Shown here in pieces: positions 7,132 to 13,785 of a stretch of DNA of 19,787 nucleotides. The position numbers and the translations under genes are program-made. Positions within the stretch are counted from its first letter, which is position 1. Each line of letters opens with the position of its first letter. The stretch comes from DASZHA01 sp049644325 (GTDB taxonomy: Bacteria > Chloroflexota > Dormibacteria > DASZGP01), in contig JBARRR010000137.1 in NCBI GenBank assembly GCA_049644325.1, positions 1 to 19,787 of the forward strand, given 5' to 3'. The notes beneath the pieces were generated by a model that saw nothing but the letters and a program-made list of their open reading frames with translations, made no database searches and had not been told where the DNA came from.

Positions 7132-7917
7132 TCAGCGGCCCGAGAAGGTCGCGGTGCGACGCTCGATGAACGATTGCACGCCCTCGCGGGCGTCCTCGCT
7201 CTTGATCAGCTGGGCCTGCATCGACACCAGCGTCGGCACCACGGCGCGGTAGCCCTGGGCCTCGGCCAGCCGGGCCGACGCCAGCGTCGCCGCCACCGCC
7301 AGCGGCGCCTGGGCCGCGACCACCTCGGCGATCGCGATCGCCCTGTCGAGCTGCTCGCCAGGAGCAACCAGCTCCTGGACCAGGCCCATTCGGAAGGCGT
7401 CATCGGCGCCGAATTCGTCGCCCGTGAGGATGTAGCGCATGGCGTTGCCCCAGCCGGCGTCGCGAAAGAAACGCCAGGTCGCGCCGCCGGTGGGGAAGAT
7501 GCCGCGCTTGACCTCGATCTGGGCGAAGCGGGTGTCGCGGGCGGCGACCCGGATGTCGGAGGCAAGCATCAGCTCGATGCCGATGGTCAGGCACCGCCCC
7601 TGGACCGCGATCACCACCGGCTTGGAGACGGGATTGGTGGTGATGCCCAGCGGGTCGAGTCCGCCCTCGGTGGGCATCAGCCCGTCGCTTTCGATCACGC
7701 CCACCCAGTCGGTGAGGTCGAGGCCGCCGGTGAAGTGGTCGCCGTCGGCGTGGAGCACGCCCACCCGCATCTCGGGGTCATTGTCCAGCTCGGCGTAAGC
7801 CACGGCCAGCTGGTTGTACATGGCGCGGTCCACTGCATTGCGCTTGTCGGCGCGGTTGAGCTTGATCAGGAACACATGGCCGCGGCGCTCGCTGACCACT
7901 CGCGGGGCGTCTGTCAT
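7132..7917 (-). CDS. Enoyl-CoA hydratase/isomerase family protein (crotonase)
   Basis: A 261-residue crotonase-fold enzyme. The ATG at 7917 has a good ribosome site (AGAGGAGG) and is preferred over much longer frames that run into the opposite gene. The oxyanion-hole region reads HFTGGLDL (61-68). The two active-site acids of enoyl-CoA hydratase, E144 and E164 in the rat enzyme, correspond to E115 (GIELMLASD) and E135 (QIEVKRG), with the same 20-residue spacing. Both are kept, so hydratase activity on an enoyl-CoA is plausible, although isomerase or other crotonase reactions are possible. It is transcribed divergently from a zinc dehydrogenase gene across a 100-bp gap with a perfect palindrome, suggesting shared control. 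It converges on the small membrane protein gene with nine bases between them. Confidence 0.92.
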   Translation of the reverse strand: MTDAPRVVSERRGHVFLIKLNRADKRNAVDRAMYNQLAVAYAELDNDPEMRVGVLHADGDHFTGGLDLTDWVGVIESDGLMPTEGGLDPLGITTNPVSKPVVIAVQGRCLTIGIELMLASDIRVAARDTRFAQIEVKRGIFPTGGATWRFFRDAGWGNAMRYILTGDEFGADDAFRMGLVQELVAPGEQLDRAIAIAEVVAAQAPLAVAATLASARLAEAQGYRAVVPTLVSMQAQLIKSEDAREGVQSFIERRTATFSGR

Positions 7918-7945
7918 GGCGATCCTCCTCTGCGCCCCGGACACG

Positions 7946-7959
7946 GCGATGGCCATCGC
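7946..7959. promoter_or_regulatory. Perfect 14-bp palindrome in the divergent intergenic region
   Basis: GCGATGGCCATCGC is its own reverse complement and lies near the middle of the 100-bp gap between the crotonase and dehydrogenase genes. It abuts the likely -35 of the dehydrogenase promoter. A CCCCGG/CCGGGG pair (7935-7940, 7969-7974) flanks it. The position fits an operator for a dimeric repressor controlling both genes; the regulator is unknown. Confidence 0.5.
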
Positions 7960-7986
7960 TTGCGACTCCCGGGGACGTGCTATGTT
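7960..7986 (+). promoter_or_regulatory. Candidate promoter of the zinc dehydrogenase gene
   Basis: TTGCGA (7960-7965) and TATGTT (7981-7986) are separated by 15 bases, and the -10 is preceded by TGC, giving an extended -10 form. Transcription would start near 7993, leaving a leader of about 25 bases that contains the AAGGAGG ribosome site at 8005-8011. Confidence 0.4.
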
Positions 7987-8017
7987 GGCACGCTCCAGCG
8001 AGTGAAGGAGGACGTCG

Positions 8018-9055
8018 ATGCGCCAGCTCACCTTCATCGAGCCGGGAAAGCTCGAGTGGCGGGACGTCCCCAGGCCCGTGGTCGAGGGACCGGGCGAGGC
8101 CATCGTGGAGCCGGTGGCGGTGGCCACCTGCGACCTGGACCTCGCGATCATCCGCGGCCAGGCCCCCATCCCGGGGCCCTTTGCCCTGGGCCACGAGTTC
8201 ATCGCCAGGGTGGTGGAGGCGGGACCCGGGGTGACGTCAGCGAAGGCAGGCGACCTGGTGGTGGTGCCCTTCCAGATCACCTGCGGGGAGTGCGCCAACT
8301 GCCTGCGGGGAATGACCAGCAACTGCACCGGGGTCGAGCCCAAGCGGGCCATGTACGGCCTGGCGACTGTCTGCCGCAAGGAATGGGGCGGCGCCTTGAG
8401 TGACCGCGTGCGGGTCCCCTTCGCCGACGCCATGCTGGTGCCGGTGCCGCCGGACCTCGACCCGGTGGTCATAGCCAGCTTGAGCGACAACATCGTCGAC
8501 GGCTGGCGCACCGTCGGACCTCACCTCGAGGCCAACCCGGGGGCGTCGGTGCTGGTGGTGGGCGGGTGGGCGCCGAGTATCGGCTGCTACGCCGTCGCGG
8601 TGGCCAAGGCCTTGGGCGCCGCCGAGGTCACCTATATCGACACCGACCCGGTGAGGCTGGACCTGGCCCGCCGGCTGGGGGCCGAAGCAGTGGAGGGTCC
8701 GCCTCCAGCGCGGCAGGGCCGCCACCCCATCACCGTCGACGCCAGCGGCCAACATGAGGGCCTGGCCTGCGCGATTCGCTCGACCGAGCCAGGTGGCGTG
8801 TGCACCAGCATCGGCATCTACTACGAGGCGGAGACCCCACTGCCGTTGCTGGAGATGTACACGTACGGCATTACCTTCATCACCGGACGGCCGAACTCGC
8901 GGCCCGTGATCCCGTCGCTCCTCCATCTGGTGTCGTCGGGTCGACTCAGTCCCGAGCTGGTGACCACGTCCGTGGTTTCATGGTCGGACGCCCCCGCAGC
9001 GCTGCTGGAGCCCGTAAACAAGCTGGTGATGGTGCCGGCGAAGGAGGAGTCATGA
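8018..9055 (+). CDS. Zinc-dependent alcohol dehydrogenase family protein (MDR)
   Basis: A 345-residue medium-chain dehydrogenase with a strong Shine-Dalgarno site (AAGGAGG). Catalytic-zinc residues are C38 (TCDLD), H59-E60 (GHE) and probably D157 (SLSDN). The structural-zinc cysteines C89, C92, C95 and C103 are all present. The Rossmann segment (VLVVGGWAPSIG, about 178-189) departs from the common GxGxxG pattern, although the strand-helix layout and the acidic D213 region (YIDTDPVRL) favour NAD. Substrate cannot be told from the sequence. The divergent crotonase neighbour suggests fatty-acid or alcohol catabolism, as inference. Its stop overlaps the ATG of the next gene (ATGA), so the downstream acidic protein is co-translated. 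Confidence 0.9.
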   Translation: MRQLTFIEPGKLEWRDVPRPVVEGPGEAIVEPVAVATCDLDLAIIRGQAPIPGPFALGHEFIARVVEAGPGVTSAKAGDLVVVPFQITCGECANCLRGMTSNCTGVEPKRAMYGLATVCRKEWGGALSDRVRVPFADAMLVPVPPDLDPVVIASLSDNIVDGWRTVGPHLEANPGASVLVVGGWAPSIGCYAVAVAKALGAAEVTYIDTDPVRLDLARRLGAEAVEGPPPARQGRHPITVDASGQHEGLACAIRSTEPGGVCTSIGIYYEAETPLPLLEMYTYGITFITGRPNSRPVIPSLLHLVSSGRLSPELVTTSVVSWSDAPAALLEPVNKLVMVPAKEES

Positions 9056-9429
9056 GCGACCGCGATCCCACCGGCCAGCATCCAGAGGACCTGCCCTGGA
9101 ACGACGTTCCCGCCGACAGCGACGTTCTCCCTGGAACTGAGGAGCCCGAGCCGGCGGAGGTCGGCGGCACCGAGGACGACGACGCAGCATTCGACAGCGC
9201 CTCTCACGACGCGCCCGACATCGACGAGAAATACCGGCGGGATACGCTCGACCAGCGCCTGGCTGAGGAGGTCCCTGATCGCCCCGAGCGTGGCGCTGAC
9301 CCGGACGTCTCCGTCTACGGAGCCGACGAGGACGACGAGGCGGGCGCCGCCGAGGCGGACGACGATGACTCAGGCGCCGACGACCAGTCCGCCGAGGAGT
9401 CGGCGATGCACCTCACGGATGAGCCATGA
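9052..9429 (+). CDS. Small acidic protein, DUF5709-like
   Basis: A 125-residue, very acidic protein without hydrophobic segments. The ATG at 9052 overlaps the dehydrogenase stop (ATGA) and follows AAGGAGGAG, so this start is preferred over in-frame codons further upstream. The segment YRRDTLDQRLAEEVPDRP (69-86) resembles the core of DUF5709 proteins, which are small, acidic and known mainly from actinobacteria. The rest is Asp/Glu/Ala-rich and probably disordered. Function is unknown. After the TGA at 9427-9429 the same frame stays open for 22 more codons to a TAA at 9496-9498 and keeps an acidic, coding-like character. A hairpin lies just after the TGA. Confidence 0.75.
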   Translation: MSDRDPTGQHPEDLPWNDVPADSDVLPGTEEPEPAEVGGTEDDDAAFDSASHDAPDIDEKYRRDTLDQRLAEEVPDRPERGADPDVSVYGADEDDEAGAAEADDDDSGADDQSAEESAMHLTDEP

Positions 9430-9434
9430 GCTGA

Positions 9435-9454
9435 AGATCTCGAGGACGAGATCT
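9435..9454 (+). terminator. Perfect 8-bp stem hairpin just after the acidic-protein stop
   Basis: AGATCTCG and CGAGATCT pair perfectly around a four-base loop (AGGA), starting five bases after the TGA. There is no U-run, so it would be a U-less terminator or a 3'-end stabiliser. It also lies inside the open frame that continues past the TGA. Confidence 0.4.
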
Positions 9455-9522
9455 CGGTGATCAACGAGAGGTTCCGGCGCCCCGGCGAGTCAGCGTAACC
9501 AAGTCCCCGGCCTATCGAGGCG

Positions 9523-9528
9523 GATAAT
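9523..9528 (+). promoter_or_regulatory. -10 hexamer GATAAT placed for leaderless transcription
   Basis: GATAAT ends six bases before the GTG start of the membrane kinase, so the first transcribed base would be about the first base of the start codon. No Shine-Dalgarno sequence precedes the GTG. The -35 region is not recognisable. Confidence 0.45.
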
Positions 9529-9534
9529 CCGGCA

Positions 9535-11310
9535 GTGGTCCTCACGGTCGCGCAGGTCCTCTCCTACTCGGTCAGCGCCGCCTTCGTCCTGCTGGGGTTG
9601 GTGGCGGTTGTGGTCTGGCTGCGGTCTCGGGATGCCCGCCGCGGGTACCTGGCGCTGGCCCTGGGGATGCTCGGCGTGGCCGCGGTCATCGGCCCGCTGC
9701 AGACGCTCACCGGCTACCACGAACCATGGCTGATCTGGGTCACCCTGCCTGCCTTCCAGCTCAGTGGCTTCGGCCTGCTGATGTTCCGTCACAAGCTGAT
9801 TCCGCTGTCGCGATGGGCCCTGGTGCTGGCGGCGGTGACGCTGACCGGCACCGCCGCGTTGGTCGCCTACCTCGGCACCGCCGCCCCGGCGACGACGCCC
9901 TCGGCGGAGCAGTCGGTCGCGGTGCTGTTGCTGATCATCGCGTGGAGCGTGTGCGTGGCCGAGCCGGCCTTTCGACTTCTGCAGGCGTCGTTTGGCCGGC
10001 CGGTGGTGCAGCGCCGGCGGCTGCGGGCGCTGTCGCTGGGCTACCTCGGCATCATCCTCATCCTCCTGGTCAGCGCCATACCCCAGTCAGGGGCGGTGTC
10101 CAGCTCCGTGTCGGTGGCGACCAGCCTGGTGGCCCTCTTCATGGTCCCGGTGCTGTACGCGGGCTTCTCGCCGCCGGCCTGGCTGCGAGGCGTCTGGAGA
10201 GCGCGGGAGGAGGAGGACTTCCGCGACGCCGTCAACGACCTGCTGCTCTACGCGCGAACCCGGGCCGAGCTGGCCGAGCGCGCCCTCCCCTGGGTGGTGC
10301 GGCTGGTGGGTGCCGACTTCGCCTTCATCATCGACGGGGACGGCGCCGTCCTTGCCGTCCATGGGACAACCCTGGAAAGCGCCGGCGAGCAGGCCGCGCG
10401 CCTGGAAAGCCAGGGGCTGCTGCGTGCTGGTCCGGAGGTCGCGGCCAGCGGCGCCCTCATCTTCCCCATGCCACTGGAGCGGGGCACCGGTTACCTGGCC
10501 GCCTTCGCCGGGCCGTTCACCCCGATTTTCGGCGCCGAGGAGACGTCGCGCCTCCGTCTCTACGCGGCGTCGCTGACCGCGGCCCTCGACCGCGCCCAGA
10601 TCTCGGAGCGTCTGCTGGCGCTGGAAGACGCCAAGACCCGGTTCCTGAAGATCGCCTCGCATGAGCTGCGCGGTCCCCTGACCCTGGTGAAGGGCTACCT
10701 GTCGATGATGGAGGATGGCACCATCCCCGCGGGCGCGCCTCCCCAGATCCTCAACATCATGCTGTCCAAGGTTGACCAGATGTCGTCGATGCTGACCCAG
10801 ATGCTGGAGACGTCGCGGATGGAAGACCATAGGACGGACCTCCGCGAGGAACGCTTCGACTTGCGCGAGGCGGTCGCCGAGGTGCTGGAGGAGGTGCGGC
10901 CGACGACCGACGTCAGGCACGAGATCGAGGCCAGCATTCCCGACCTGCCCATCGAGGTCGTCGCCGACAGGGAGCGCGTCGCGCTGATCCTCAGCAACAT
11001 CGTCGATAACGCCATCAAGTACTCACCGCGCGGCGGCCGGGTCGCAATCAACGTCGCAAGCAGCAACGGAACCGCTATCGTTGCCGTGAAGGACGAAGGC
11101 ATCGGCATCGCCGAAGAGGACATGGGCCAGCTTTTCACGCGCTTTGGACGGATAGCCAACGACGCCACCACCGCCATCCCGGGTACGGGCCTCGGGCTCT
11201 ACCTCGCGCGCGAGCTGGCCCGGATGCACCACGGGGACGTCGAGGCCGAGTCGGAGGAGGGGGCCGGCAGCGTCTTCACCCTGCAGCTGCCACTGGCCGG
11301 CGCGGCATGA
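9535..11310 (+). CDS. Multi-span membrane histidine kinase with GAF-like region
   Basis: A 591-residue kinase. The first 212 residues hold about seven hydrophobic segments (near 8-29, 37-58, 66-84, 94-114, 126-147, 166-184 and 190-212), so sensing is likely within the membrane. A cytoplasmic region about 225-350 has the alternating strand-helix look of a GAF-type domain, though no ligand motif is visible. HisKA contains H376 (IASHELRGPLTLVKGYL). HATPase_c has its N-box near N492 (NIVDNAIKYS), D520 in DEGIGI and GTGLGL at 550-555. The catalytic set is complete. Its stop overlaps the start of a receiver-only regulator (ATGA), its probable phosphorylation partner. The start is GTG with a -10 directly upstream, so the mRNA is probably leaderless. 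Signal unknown. Confidence 0.92.
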   Translation: MVLTVAQVLSYSVSAAFVLLGLVAVVVWLRSRDARRGYLALALGMLGVAAVIGPLQTLTGYHEPWLIWVTLPAFQLSGFGLLMFRHKLIPLSRWALVLAAVTLTGTAALVAYLGTAAPATTPSAEQSVAVLLLIIAWSVCVAEPAFRLLQASFGRPVVQRRRLRALSLGYLGIILILLVSAIPQSGAVSSSVSVATSLVALFMVPVLYAGFSPPAWLRGVWRAREEEDFRDAVNDLLLYARTRAELAERALPWVVRLVGADFAFIIDGDGAVLAVHGTTLESAGEQAARLESQGLLRAGPEVAASGALIFPMPLERGTGYLAAFAGPFTPIFGAEETSRLRLYAASLTAALDRAQISERLLALEDAKTRFLKIASHELRGPLTLVKGYLSMMEDGTIPAGAPPQILNIMLSKVDQMSSMLTQMLETSRMEDHRTDLREERFDLREAVAEVLEEVRPTTDVRHEIEASIPDLPIEVVADRERVALILSNIVDNAIKYSPRGGRVAINVASSNGTAIVAVKDEGIGIAEEDMGQLFTRFGRIANDATTAIPGTGLGLYLARELARMHHGDVEAESEEGAGSVFTLQLPLAGAA

Positions 11311-11804
11311 CGACGGTAAACATCGTCGTCGACTGGGGCGTCATCAGGCTGCCCTCGGGGACACTGCCCCGGCCGCGGTTCAGCGGTAAGCCGGCCGCCG
11401 AGTCGGAACCAGAGACCGAGCAGAAGGGTCGGGGCCTTCGCATCTTGATGGTCGAGGACGACCCCTCGCTTTCGATGATGTACCGGGTCCGGCTGGAGGC
11501 CGCCGGGTACACCGTGGCCCTCGCCACCGACGGCGAGGAGGGTCTTCGCAAGATCACGGAGGGAGCCGGTTTCGACCTCGTCTTCCTCGATGTTGGCCTG
11601 CCCGGGATCGACGGCCTGACGGTGCTCGAATCGATCCGCAACTCAAGCGAGTCGGAGGCGGTGCCGGTCGTCATCCTCAGCAACTACAACGAACCGCCGA
11701 TGCGCCAGCGTGGCCTCAGCCTGGGAGCCCTCGCCTACCTGGTCAAAAGCGAGATCACTCCGTCTTGGCTGGTGGCTCGCATCCCCGGCTGGGCCAAACG
11801 CTAG
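11307..11804 (+). CDS. Receiver-only response regulator
   Basis: A 165-residue protein with one receiver domain (about 44-160): acidic pair D51-D52, phospho-acceptor D95 (VFLDVGLPG), S125 at the switch position and K147 (YLVKSE). There is no output domain. Residues 1-43 form an unusual extension without similarity I recognise, rich in Pro and Glu. The ATG overlaps the kinase stop by four bases, which supports this start; the next in-frame ATG, at residue 48, would cut into the first receiver strand. Stand-alone receivers act by protein-protein contact or as phosphorelay intermediates, so a final target must lie elsewhere. The site-2 protease gene follows after 65 bases, but no link is shown. 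Confidence 0.9.
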   Translation: MTTVNIVVDWGVIRLPSGTLPRPRFSGKPAAESEPETEQKGRGLRILMVEDDPSLSMMYRVRLEAAGYTVALATDGEEGLRKITEGAGFDLVFLDVGLPGIDGLTVLESIRNSSESEAVPVVILSNYNEPPMRQRGLSLGALAYLVKSEITPSWLVARIPGWAKR

Positions 11805-11857
11805 CCCGGGCCGTCCGCAGCGGCGCCGCGGCGCGCTTCAAAGCTCCCGGCCGCGGG
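11805..11857 (+). terminator. Long GC-rich hairpin immediately after the receiver gene
   Basis: CCCGGGCCG (11805-11813) pairs with the stretch 11848-11857 in nine base pairs with one bulged G, beginning at the base after the stop codon. The enclosed loop holds a smaller palindrome, GCGGCGCCGC. There is no U-tract. It ends directly before the -10-like hexamer of the next gene. Confidence 0.35.
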
Positions 11858-11863
11858 TAGAAC
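11858..11863 (+). promoter_or_regulatory. -10-like hexamer TAGAAC, leaderless arrangement
   Basis: TAGAAC ends six bases before the ATG of the site-2 protease gene, and no Shine-Dalgarno site is present. This matches the spacing seen at the kinase gene start (GATAAT plus six bases). Confidence 0.35.
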
Positions 11864-11869
11864 GGGTCC

Positions 11870-13009
11870 ATGCGCGAGCAGATCCACCTCGCCACGATCG
11901 CGGGCATCCGCATCGGGGCCAACTGGAGCGTGCTGGTGGTCCTGGTCCTGATCGCCTGGAGCCTGGCGGCGAACCTGCTGCCGGACGCCGCCCCGGGCAA
12001 CTCGGCCGCCCTCTATTGGGCGGCCGCCATCGGCGCCGCGGTCCTCTTCCTGGCGTCGATAACCATCCATGAGCTTGCCCATTCGCTGGTGGCCCGCCGC
12101 CTCGGCGTGGGCGTGGAGGGGATCACGCTCTGGATGTTCGGGGGCGTGTCCACGATCGAAGGCGAGGCCCCATCGGCGGGCGCGGAGGCCAAGATCGCCT
12201 TCGTTGGACCGCTCACCAGTTTCATCCTGGCAGCGGTCTTCGGCCTCGCCAACGTGCTGCTGGCGGCGGCCGGCGCGCCGGCGATCCTGACCGCGATGAC
12301 GGCATGGCTGGCGGTCATCAACTTCGTCCTCGGCCTCTTCAACCTGGTGCCTGGGTTCCCCCTGGATGGCGGTCGCCTGCTCCGCGCCATCCTCTGGGGC
12401 CTGGGGCGCGAGCGCGACAAGGCCACCGTGCGGGCGGCGGTGGTGGGCCAGCTGATCGGCATCGGCATGATGGCGATCGGCCTGCTGCTGCTGTTCACCA
12501 CCCGAGACCTGGTCGGTGGACTCTGGCTCATTTTCCTGGGTTGGATCCTGCGCAACGCCGCCTCCGCGGAGAGGTCGCGGGTGGAGGTCACGCGGGCGCT
12601 GCTGGGCGTCTCGGTCGGTGACCTGATGACGCCCCAACCTGTTACTGTGCCCGCGGCGATGCCCGTCGATGAGTTCCTGGCGACGCCACGGCCTTATCGC
12701 TTTGCGACCTTCCCCGTTGTTGACGCCAACGATGACGTGGAAGGGCTGGTCAGCCTGCGAAGGATGCTGGAGGTGCCCGCGCCAGAGCGAGCGACGACGA
12801 CCCTGGGCTCGATCGCCACCGGGCTTGCCGGCGTGCCTACCGCTGCGCCGGACGAGAAGGTCACCGACCTTCTCCAGAGGTTGGGCAACGACGTCAACAA
12901 GCGGGTCCTCGTGTTGCAGGACGGCCGCCTGGTAGGCATCCTGTCTCCGCATGACATCTCGCGCGCCCTATATTGGGCGACCCAGCGCGGCGAGCGCCCC
13001 GCCGCCTAG
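11870..13009 (+). CDS. Site-2 protease (M50) with CBS-domain pair, Rip3-like
   Basis: A 379-residue membrane metalloprotease. The zinc motif is HELAH (H67, E68, H71) in a membrane span, and the third ligand is D166 in NLVPGFPLDGGR. Spans lie near 19-37, 47-66, 110-134, 142-160 and 190-225. A tandem CBS pair follows: CBS1 about 245-305 beginning VGDLMTPQPVTV, CBS2 about 310-370 containing RVLVLQDGRLVGILSPHDI. All catalytic residues are present. M50 proteases with C-terminal CBS pairs (Rip3/SpoIVFB-like) cut membrane-bound regulatory proteins such as anti-sigma factors, and CBS domains often sense adenine nucleotides. No sigma or anti-sigma gene is in the window, so the substrate is unknown. 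It converges on a small gene with ten bases between stops. Confidence 0.93.
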   Translation: MREQIHLATIAGIRIGANWSVLVVLVLIAWSLAANLLPDAAPGNSAALYWAAAIGAAVLFLASITIHELAHSLVARRLGVGVEGITLWMFGGVSTIEGEAPSAGAEAKIAFVGPLTSFILAAVFGLANVLLAAAGAPAILTAMTAWLAVINFVLGLFNLVPGFPLDGGRLLRAILWGLGRERDKATVRAAVVGQLIGIGMMAIGLLLLFTTRDLVGGLWLIFLGWILRNAASAERSRVEVTRALLGVSVGDLMTPQPVTVPAAMPVDEFLATPRPYRFATFPVVDANDDVEGLVSLRRMLEVPAPERATTTLGSIATGLAGVPTAAPDEKVTDLLQRLGNDVNKRVLVLQDGRLVGILSPHDISRALYWATQRGERPAA

Positions 13010-13019
13010 CAGGGCTGGG

Positions 13020-13307
13020 CTAGGCGGCAGGCGGGCGTTCCTGAAGCTCGTGCAGACGGGCCCTCCAGAACATCAGGCGCACCCGAAACTCTTCAATGAG
13101 CTCGGCCAGGGGCTGGAGATTGGTCTCTCGCACGGCCTTGAGGACGGCCTCAGACCGACCCCTAACCAGCTCCTCCGCGCGAGCCAGGACCTGCTCTTCA
13201 AACGGGATCAGCTCGCGGTACAGATCAACCCAATGCCGCGCCACGGTCGCGGCCTCGGTGGCTCGATCGCCATCCTGCATTGACAGGTTGTTCGTGCCGT
13301 CGCTCAT
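13020..13307 (-). CDS. Small helical protein of unknown function
   Basis: A 95-residue protein predicted to be almost all helix after a polar N-terminus. It has amphipathic, coiled-coil-like stretches (LARAEELVRGRSEAVLKAV and LIEEFRVRLMFWRARLHEL) and no membrane span. The ATG at 13307 has GGAGAA seven bases upstream, supporting translation. I recognise no family. It converges on the site-2 protease gene and lies on the same strand as tRNA-Ser, separated from it by a 326-bp non-coding spacer. The coding call rests on the ribosome site, the amphipathic pattern and the absence of a better frame on the other strand. Confidence 0.6.
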   Translation of the reverse strand: MSDGTNNLSMQDGDRATEAATVARHWVDLYRELIPFEEQVLARAEELVRGRSEAVLKAVRETNLQPLAELIEEFRVRLMFWRARLHELQERPPAA

Positions 13308-13633
13308 GCGATTCTCCGGGGTCTGTCGTTCGCGCTAGAAGCGCTCAGACCCTGAAGGAGGGACCCCATGCGGGTCGGTCCGGGCGGGGATCGGGAACTT
13401 CGTCCTCAGCTTACGCTGCTGAACGTGTGCAGGGGAGGAAACCGGGGAGATCAGGAGGCTCAGCCAGCCTACGGGACGAGGCTCTCGAGTCTCCTGATGC
13501 ATCACGTGCCGACAGCGCCCAGCGGGAGAGGGCCAGTCGAACCCGGTCGGGAGAGGGCCTGATACCTCCCCGAGTACGAACAGCATTCCCGGAGCGGCGT
13601 AACAAAATCCATAATAATCGGCATCGACGGGCC
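13308..13633. other. 326-bp non-coding spacer rich in inverted and direct repeats
   Basis: No convincing gene is seen. From left to right it holds GCGCT/AGCGC (13332-13344) nested in GTCTG/CAGAC (13321-13350), a GACCC/GGGTC hairpin (13362-13376), a TCAGC/GCTGA hairpin (13406-13422) and the stacked stems annotated separately at 13443-13572. An 11-bp direct repeat, GGGAGAGGGCC, occurs at 13524-13534 and 13549-13559. A 64-codon frame at 13368-13562 has a good ribosome site but atypical codons. The right end, next to the tRNA 3' end, is AT-rich. Confidence 0.7.
13443..13572 (+). ncRNA. Candidate structured RNA of unknown family
   Basis: CGGGGAG (13443-13449) pairs with CTCCCCG (13566-13572). Directly stacked on it, 13450-13461 pairs with 13487-13498 in 12 base pairs, and an inner AGCCT/AGGCT stem (13466-13470, 13479-13483) closes an eight-base loop. 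The one non-Watson-Crick pair in the long stem (13458, 13490) is G-U on the plus strand but C-A on the minus strand, which favours a plus-strand RNA. A CCGAC/GTCGG stem (13509-13513, 13546-13550) fits in the remaining loop. I see no match to SRP RNA, RNase P RNA, tmRNA or a common riboswitch. Confidence 0.35.
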
Positions 13634-13721
13634 TGGCGGAGGGGGTGGGATTCGAACCCACGGTGGGTTGCCCCACACGGCTTTTCAAGAGCCGCACCTT
13701 AAACCACTCGGACACCCCTCC
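13634..13721 (-). tRNA. tRNA-Ser, anticodon UGA
   Basis: The minus strand folds into a complete 88-base serine tRNA with encoded CCA end. The acceptor stem is GGAGGGG with CCCCTCC, the discriminator is G, and the anticodon stem CGGCT/AGCCG carries loop CTTGAAA with anticodon TGA (13687-13685), reading UCA codons and probably other UCN codons. The long variable arm (GTGGG, GCAA, CCCAC) is the class II feature of serine tRNAs, and the T-arm is GTGGG-TTCGAAT-CCCAC. It lies about 850 bases from serS on the same strand. Confidence 0.97.
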
Positions 13722-13785
13722 GGGCGCTTCCAGCATATCCAGCCGATGAGGCGGTGGCGATGAGGTTAGGCTTCCAAGGACGGGG

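Noticed and set aside
7174..8403. Long plus-strand open frame (409 codons) across the crotonase gene and the divergent promoter region
   Set aside because: It is antisense to the crotonase and out of frame with the dehydrogenase; the His/Gly/Asp-rich product has no domain pattern.
7918..8511. Upstream extension of the crotonase frame
   Set aside because: It would run through the divergent promoter and into the opposite gene; the ATG at 7917 has an excellent ribosome site.
13434..13449. GGAGGAAACCGGGG resembling the conserved start of RNase P RNA
   Set aside because: The partner P4 strand, the ACAGAAA-like element and the expected length are missing.
13368..13562. 64-codon plus-strand frame with a GAAGGAGGG ribosome-like site
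   Set aside because: It uses many codons rare in its neighbours (AGG, GGA, AGA, CTT, AGT), lacks any domain and overlaps strong RNA-type stems. A leader peptide cannot be excluded.
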